A stretch of DNA of 64,000 bases from Kalaharituber pfeilii (taxonomy: Eukaryota; Ascomycota; Pezizomycetes; Pezizales; Pezizaceae). The DNA is taken from assembly GCA_015179045.1 (NCBI GenBank), contig WHUZ01000008.1:930001-994000 (forward strand), given 5' to 3'. Under the pieces are notes generated by a model, which saw only the letters and a program-made list of their open reading frames with translations, did no database searches and had not been told where the DNA came from. Below, one piece after another: positions 59,258 through 64,000 of this stretch; the stretch's first letter is position 1; every line of letters starts with the position of its first letter. A program made the position numbers and the translations under genes.

Positions 59258-60066
59258 GCACTTTGGCGTTTTAATCCCCTTCGAATTTTGATGTTTACAG
59301 CAAAACTGCCGAGGGAAGACGGGTCGGGACTATGTATTCAGGTAATGGGTTGTCAATCACTTTTGCTTTCTTTTTCTTTATATATACTAACGCTGGTTTA
59401 TGTTCTTTTTCATATTTGCTTCACGCATAATCCCCTTGTTGCTACCTTTTCTTTACTTTTCTCATCTGGAAATTTTCTCTTACATATCTTGTTTGAACTT
59501 TTCTTCTCCTGTAACTTATCACTTTCTATTTCTTTTGCTCTAATGATTCATGACTCGAGTAACTCTTATATATGCTTTAGTTCTATTTGAATCTTTATTT
59601 CCTATGCTATTTTACTTTATTTATTTCAATTCATCGGTATGTGGTATAAAGGAGCAATTATTTTCTTACGAGTTTATTTTTGTGGAAAGTTTGTTTTTTC
59701 CCCTCGAGAAGTCACGATAGCGTTCTTTGTTCTTTTTTCTTTTTTTCGACGTTTTCTTACCACGTTTTCAATACCCTCCCTTGCGTTCTGGAGCTCATAA
59801 CCAATCCATCCCTACCTATCCAAATATCTATTCAGATCTCCTCAGACGCACCCTCATCTACTACTACTATCAGTTAGGGAGGGTCCAAATTGGCCTTTTA
59901 TTTCGCCGTATTTACTGCCCTATAACCTCCTATTTACTTACGTCTCTCCTTAGCACATGTCACAGGCATCCACATCCATCCTTCTTCAGCTACTTGCTTG
60001 CGTATCATCAAATACTTACTTTCCTGCCTACCTCGATTTCCTCCTATCCTTATCCTGTTTGTACCA

Positions 60067-60109
60067 ACACACACGCACACACGCACACACACACACACGC
60101 ACACACACA
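60067..60109 (+). repeat. CA dinucleotide microsatellite
   Basis: About 20 CA units interrupted by a few CG (ACACGCACAC). Confidence 0.9.
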
Positions 60110-63100
60110 TATCCACATACCGCAATTGCAAAGCACGAACACGCTGTACACAAACCAAAAACAAATTTCGAAACAAACGAAAAAAAACCTTTAACTAGGG
60201 CTTTGATGAATAAAAGTTAGTGTGTTTAGCCGAAATCACATCTGTTTAGCGTATCTATGCATAGCTTATCTTGGGTTTTTCCTGGTGGGTTTGACATTTT
60301 GTATGCAGGTTGGTATTGGGAGGCTTCCACGTGAATGAGAGCTGCTATCCCACCGTAAGGAGCTCAAGGTTTTACCGGTATGCCATTTCTAAAGCTAATT
60401 CTCCCAGTATGAACAGCATGAGGCATCGAGATTGAATGGCACATTTGTTTTGCGTCAAAAGATCCCGCCCAGCGGGCTAAAGTCTGGCTGTGCATATTTG
60501 CAGTGGAACGTTCCAATTCATGTTCGGCTATGTGTAGCTTCATTACGATATTGTAAAGAGGTCATTGTTTGCTTCTATGATTCTGGTACGCTCTGTTTTC
60601 CAGTCTCGGTGGTCTTGTGAGTCTATGCGTCTAGCCCGGAGCTTTTTTGAGTAGAGCAATCAATATAATTCAACCTGATGTTTGCATTTGAACGTCTTGC
60701 TAAAACTTATCACTTAAAGACGACAGCCCAGCGGTTCACATAATTGTGCGCAGACTCTCTGCCCCGCTGATGGCGTACTGCTGTCCGATTACAAAGGGCG
60801 GTCGATTACTGTTTCAGGTAGTCGCAGGCCTTATTCTCTTGTTAGGGAAGTATGCCTCACAGTGGGACATGAGACTGAGTGCCTTCCAAGCGTTTGTGAG
60901 GAAGTTTCTCCGCAACTCAAAAGCTAAGAATGGTGCATCTCACAAACCATCAGTGTAAATTCTATCAATTCAATAGCACAAAGGCTATTGAATATCTTGC
61001 CGTTAGCAAACCCCACAATTGCCAGAGGATGAATAGGGATATAAATGGGCGCAATATGGAGAACTAGTATCAGTAGCATGAAATAAATAATGAAGCCGGC
61101 CTTAATGAGCACTCACCGGGCGCTGCGAGTAGGAAAAATGGACACAGCACTGTTACTTTAAACGCTATCGAAGTGAGCAGGTGTAACTGCCTGTCTTCTT
61201 CAGAAATTGGCTAATAATAAATAGAAGTCTTACTGGTGCTCGTGCGCCACGAAATTGCGTTATATAAAGGTTCATTCTTTGCCTCTGGATATGCGTAGTC
61301 AACTGGAGGAGGCTAGGCTTGAACCTGTGCTCGACCGAAGAAACCTAAGCTTCACCACACTCAGAAATCCTTGTTACTGATCATGTTACCATCAGTTAGT
61401 CCACCAGGGTTAAATACATGTTACCTGTAGCTGTAAGGCAGTATCTGCCATTGCAGACAACCAGCTCTACTCAATATCGTCCACATTAGAACTCTTCTCC
61501 TCGAGTGGACAAGTTTAAGTTGCTGGCCGCATGAGTGATAGGATGTTGGATCGCTAAACTCAAATATTCTAACTACCTAATACGGTCCCAATTGTATTCG
61601 TTTTCTTATGGCCGAAACATACGACGCAGATCATGAGATGGCATATCAATGTAGGGTTAAATGATGAAATCTTGAAGCCTGTTTCCCGCGCTTGCCCCTG
61701 AGTTCGAGAGGAAGCTGTCCTGTCATACTAAGCTATCTAGGTATCCAGGTTGCCTAATGGATTCCTTCTAAACGCGGAAAAGTCTGTTTGTTCCTAGAAG
61801 GCTGCCTCATGTCCAGTCTAGAAAGGGCAAGAGGTCATTGAACTATGCAGCCCACTTGCTGGTAACACAACCTCAGGATGAAAACAATGCTTGATGTCAT
61901 ACTCCCGTTGTAATTGACCACCCATTATAAACCTTTCACAACCTTCCATCAGCAAATACACAAAGAATGGCCTTGAATTTCCACATGCTTGGTGTATTTT
62001 CCGCTGATGAAAATTATGATGTTCTCCAGAAGTACAGGCAGAGGGATTTAAGACCACCACTCGAGGAGATGCACCGCTGCAGTCAATGAATCTTAAACTC
62101 ATGATCAGCAGCCATTGACGACTTCAGCTTCCAAATGCAGGAGACAGAAAGCGGATGCTGATCGACTGGCATAGAGCCAATGCACGCCGGATGTACGTCA
62201 TGAGAAGGTACGTCATGAGAAGGAAGCCAGCAGTGAAGTAGGTGGCTCGTCAGCAAGGCCTGTCCAGCTCATCTTCGCGTTCTTTTTGTGAAACTCCCCG
62301 AGCTCAGAGGAAGAAGTGATCTCGTACGGAAGAATGTGGAGTGGAATAGAGCCGGTGGCCATGAGAAAGGGAAGCGGTGCAGGCAGACTGCTTTTCCCGA
62401 TCAGTCCACCTTGCTTCCGATTGTGGGAGCGCCAGCGTCTTGGCACTTCTCCACTGCGGTGGGCTCAACGACAGAGTCTGCCGCGCTTCCCATTCGTCTC
62501 ACTGCAGGCAGGACGATCCAGCTCATGAGATGGATGAGCTGTACAAAGAAATGTCGGTGGCAGTCGGCGGCTTATACCCGATAAAACCCCACCGAGTATC
62601 AGCAACGTCATGCCGTCCCCCTAGGTTCGTTCAACCGCCCACAAAATACGAGAGAGACGGAAACCGTGCTAGACATACGGTTGGCCAAACGTAGAGAATA
62701 CGAGAGGCACGCCTGATGAGAATGAGAGGTCGCTACCGCTCGGCTAATTCTCAGGGCTCCGTATAGGCAGAGTTCGTGCAGTTCATGGGAATTGCTTCAG
62801 TCAAGGGATTCACGACATAGAGACGCAAGTTGAGGAGTCGACATCCTTCTTTTTTTTTAGGGTGTCTCGCTGGTCCAACTACAAGGCAGTCCGAACCGGG
62901 ACGGCAGAAGCCAGTTTTGAACTTCACTCAGCTGTTCTTGCCTGAACTAGGTCTTGTAGGCCTTCTGACGGTTCATCCAAGCCAGTCATACATACTGCAT
63001 AGATTGCCTGGAAAGTCCAACGAAGAACTACGAATATATATATACCTCCATAGATCCCACACTTGTACCTCAATCTCTCCGTGAGCCTGAGATTGGTCAT

Positions 63101-63115
63101 TGAACAGTCTGAGCC

Positions 63116-63988
63116 ATGGAGTATAACGAGGATATCTTCGAAAAAATTGAGCAGTTTCCTGCACCTTCCTACCTTCTTACAGTCTTCATCCTCGTGGCTG
63201 CTCTGGTTCTAGGGAATATAGTTTACAAGGACTATCTCACCTTCCTCAGCCTAGGACGTGGTGGTGTTCCTTACAATTTCTTTGGGTACCTCTTCATCAC
63301 TCTGCACCGCCCTTTTGCCCTCTCCGACTTCCTTGAGCCACCACCAGTACCGGACCACCTCAAAGAAACTGGCCACTTGGACCCCTCCACTCTTCCCACC
63401 CGCAAGGGAACAAGGCCAATCGTCAAGGGCATTATTCCCCAGCGCCTGGTCACAGATCAAGGGGTACCAACTACCTTTGCCCAAGTCCATTCAGTCTTCG
63501 CCGCTTTGATCGCCGCATACCCTGCCAAATGCATCATTGCGCAATCATGCGCTGAGTCGCACTCTACAGGCCTCTTTTCCCTCAACAATGTCTCCTTCGG
63601 CCGCAACACCCAGCCCGCTCCTCCTGAAGTTTGTGGGGGTGAAGTCACCCACGTGCATCCGTTCGATGGCTCTTTGCACGTCACCCTTCATCCTGAGGAT
63701 GCGAGGACTGTAATCGAGGCTGGCTGGGGTGAGCGGCATCCATTAGCAAATGGCTGGCGGTTTTCAAAGTTCTTGCCAACCGGCTTTGTCATTTTGTACG
63801 CGCCCCGGAATAACGTGGAAGTGGAAACAGTTATGAGGATTGTGGGGGCTGCGATGGGCTGGGTGAGTGGTGAGAGGGGGTGGCCGGAGAGGGCAGCCGA
63901 GATGGCAAGGGAGGTGTTGGAAAGGGGTGACGCGGAGGGTCATGAGATGGAACTGTGGGTGAAGGAGAAAAGGAAAATCCTTCCTTAG
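63116..63988 (+). CDS. Membrane-anchored protein of the fungal luciferase-like family
   Basis: An intronless 290-residue protein, ATG 63116 (AGCCATGG context), TAG 63986-63988. A single hydrophobic segment at residues 18-37 (SYLLTVFILVAALVLGNIVY) is followed by KDYLTFLSLGRGGVPYNFFG, then a soluble domain. The C-terminal half has EVTHVHPFDGSLHVTLHPED (from 176), a GWGERHPLANGW motif (about 203) and FVILYAPRNNVEVETVMRIV (about 223). This layout (one N-terminal helix, a YxTFLxxG segment, a His-rich DGSLH strand, GWGxRHPLA, LYAPRN) matches the family that includes the luciferase of bioluminescent mushrooms and many ascomycete proteins called luciferase-domain proteins. Ascomycetes are not known to glow, so the substrate is unknown; an oxygenase-like role is inference. 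The mid-region (120-170) is more divergent. Confidence 0.85.
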   Translation: MEYNEDIFEKIEQFPAPSYLLTVFILVAALVLGNIVYKDYLTFLSLGRGGVPYNFFGYLFITLHRPFALSDFLEPPPVPDHLKETGHLDPSTLPTRKGTRPIVKGIIPQRLVTDQGVPTTFAQVHSVFAALIAAYPAKCIIAQSCAESHSTGLFSLNNVSFGRNTQPAPPEVCGGEVTHVHPFDGSLHVTLHPEDARTVIEAGWGERHPLANGWRFSKFLPTGFVILYAPRNNVEVETVMRIVGAAMGWVSGERGWPERAAEMAREVLERGDAEGHEMELWVKEKRKILP

Positions 63989-64000
63989 AATGGTGAGCTC

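Larger units (their letters stand above)
59029..63115. other. 4.1-kb spacer with simple repeats
   Basis: The BUD2 3' flank carries a 100-bp TTTTA/TTTTTA tract (59157-59257) and a CA-dinucleotide array (60067-60109). Beyond that no gene is recognisable on either strand. A perfect 15-bp tandem pair GTACGTCATGAGAAG is at about 62191-62220. The last 300 bases are the promoter and leader of the next gene. Confidence 0.5.

Noticed and set aside
62288..62694. Overlapping plus-strand frames near 62.3-62.7 kb
   Set aside because: No family resemblance, no introns or conserved blocks; regarded as chance frames.

Overview
The window reads as nuclear DNA of a filamentous ascomycete (Pezizomycotina). The evidence is spliceosomal introns of about 50-250 bp with GT..AG ends and CTRAC-like branch sites, fungal-type housekeeping proteins, long gene-poor stretches full of decayed transposons, and AT-rich blocks that look like old RIP-mutated DNA. 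Several genes are intron-rich and intergenic distances are large. This would fit an early-diverging class such as the Pezizomycetes, but that placement is a guess. I found no rRNA, tRNA, CRISPR array or prokaryotic feature.

Layout, left to right. The 3' end of a neutral trehalase gene (1-272, +) is followed by a seven-exon M20 dipeptidase (1925-3666, +). A Cdt1-like replication licensing factor (4204-6473, -) converges on the dipeptidase and carries one apparent frameshift in a 7-G run. From 7.5 to 15.2 kb there is a transposon graveyard: a 12-bp minisatellite, AT-rich islands, a short TGTTACGG-ended element, a 1,035-bp solo LTR with a TTTTA target duplication, and a 4.07-kb Ty3-like element with both LTRs. 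The Ty3-like element is nested in the right terminal repeat of a roughly 570-bp inverted-repeat element. Next come NOT3/NOT5 of the CCR4-NOT complex (16300-18887, -), a 1.3-kb palindromic element (19.7-21.0 kb) and cyclophilin-40 with a 10-nt micro-exon (21563-23061, +). A repeat-bearing spacer then leads to a giant coiled-coil protein of at least 2,883 residues (27741-36673, +).

From 36.7 to 46 kb no gene is visible, but there is a cluster of pogo/Tigger-type remnants and a second copy of a dispersed repeat that also lies upstream of the dipeptidase. A Ser/Pro-rich protein of unknown function (46074-47171, +), a BUD2-like PH-C2-RasGAP (54861-59028, +) and a membrane-anchored protein of the fungal luciferase-like family (63116-63988, +) complete the gene list.

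The genes do not form an operon or a biosynthetic cluster. They are independent housekeeping, polarity and structural genes separated by repeats. The points most worth following are the 18-19-residue helical repeat in the giant protein, the luciferase-family protein, the nested transposon with an in-frame RT-to-integrase-tail deletion, the palindromic element, and the Cdt1 frameshift.
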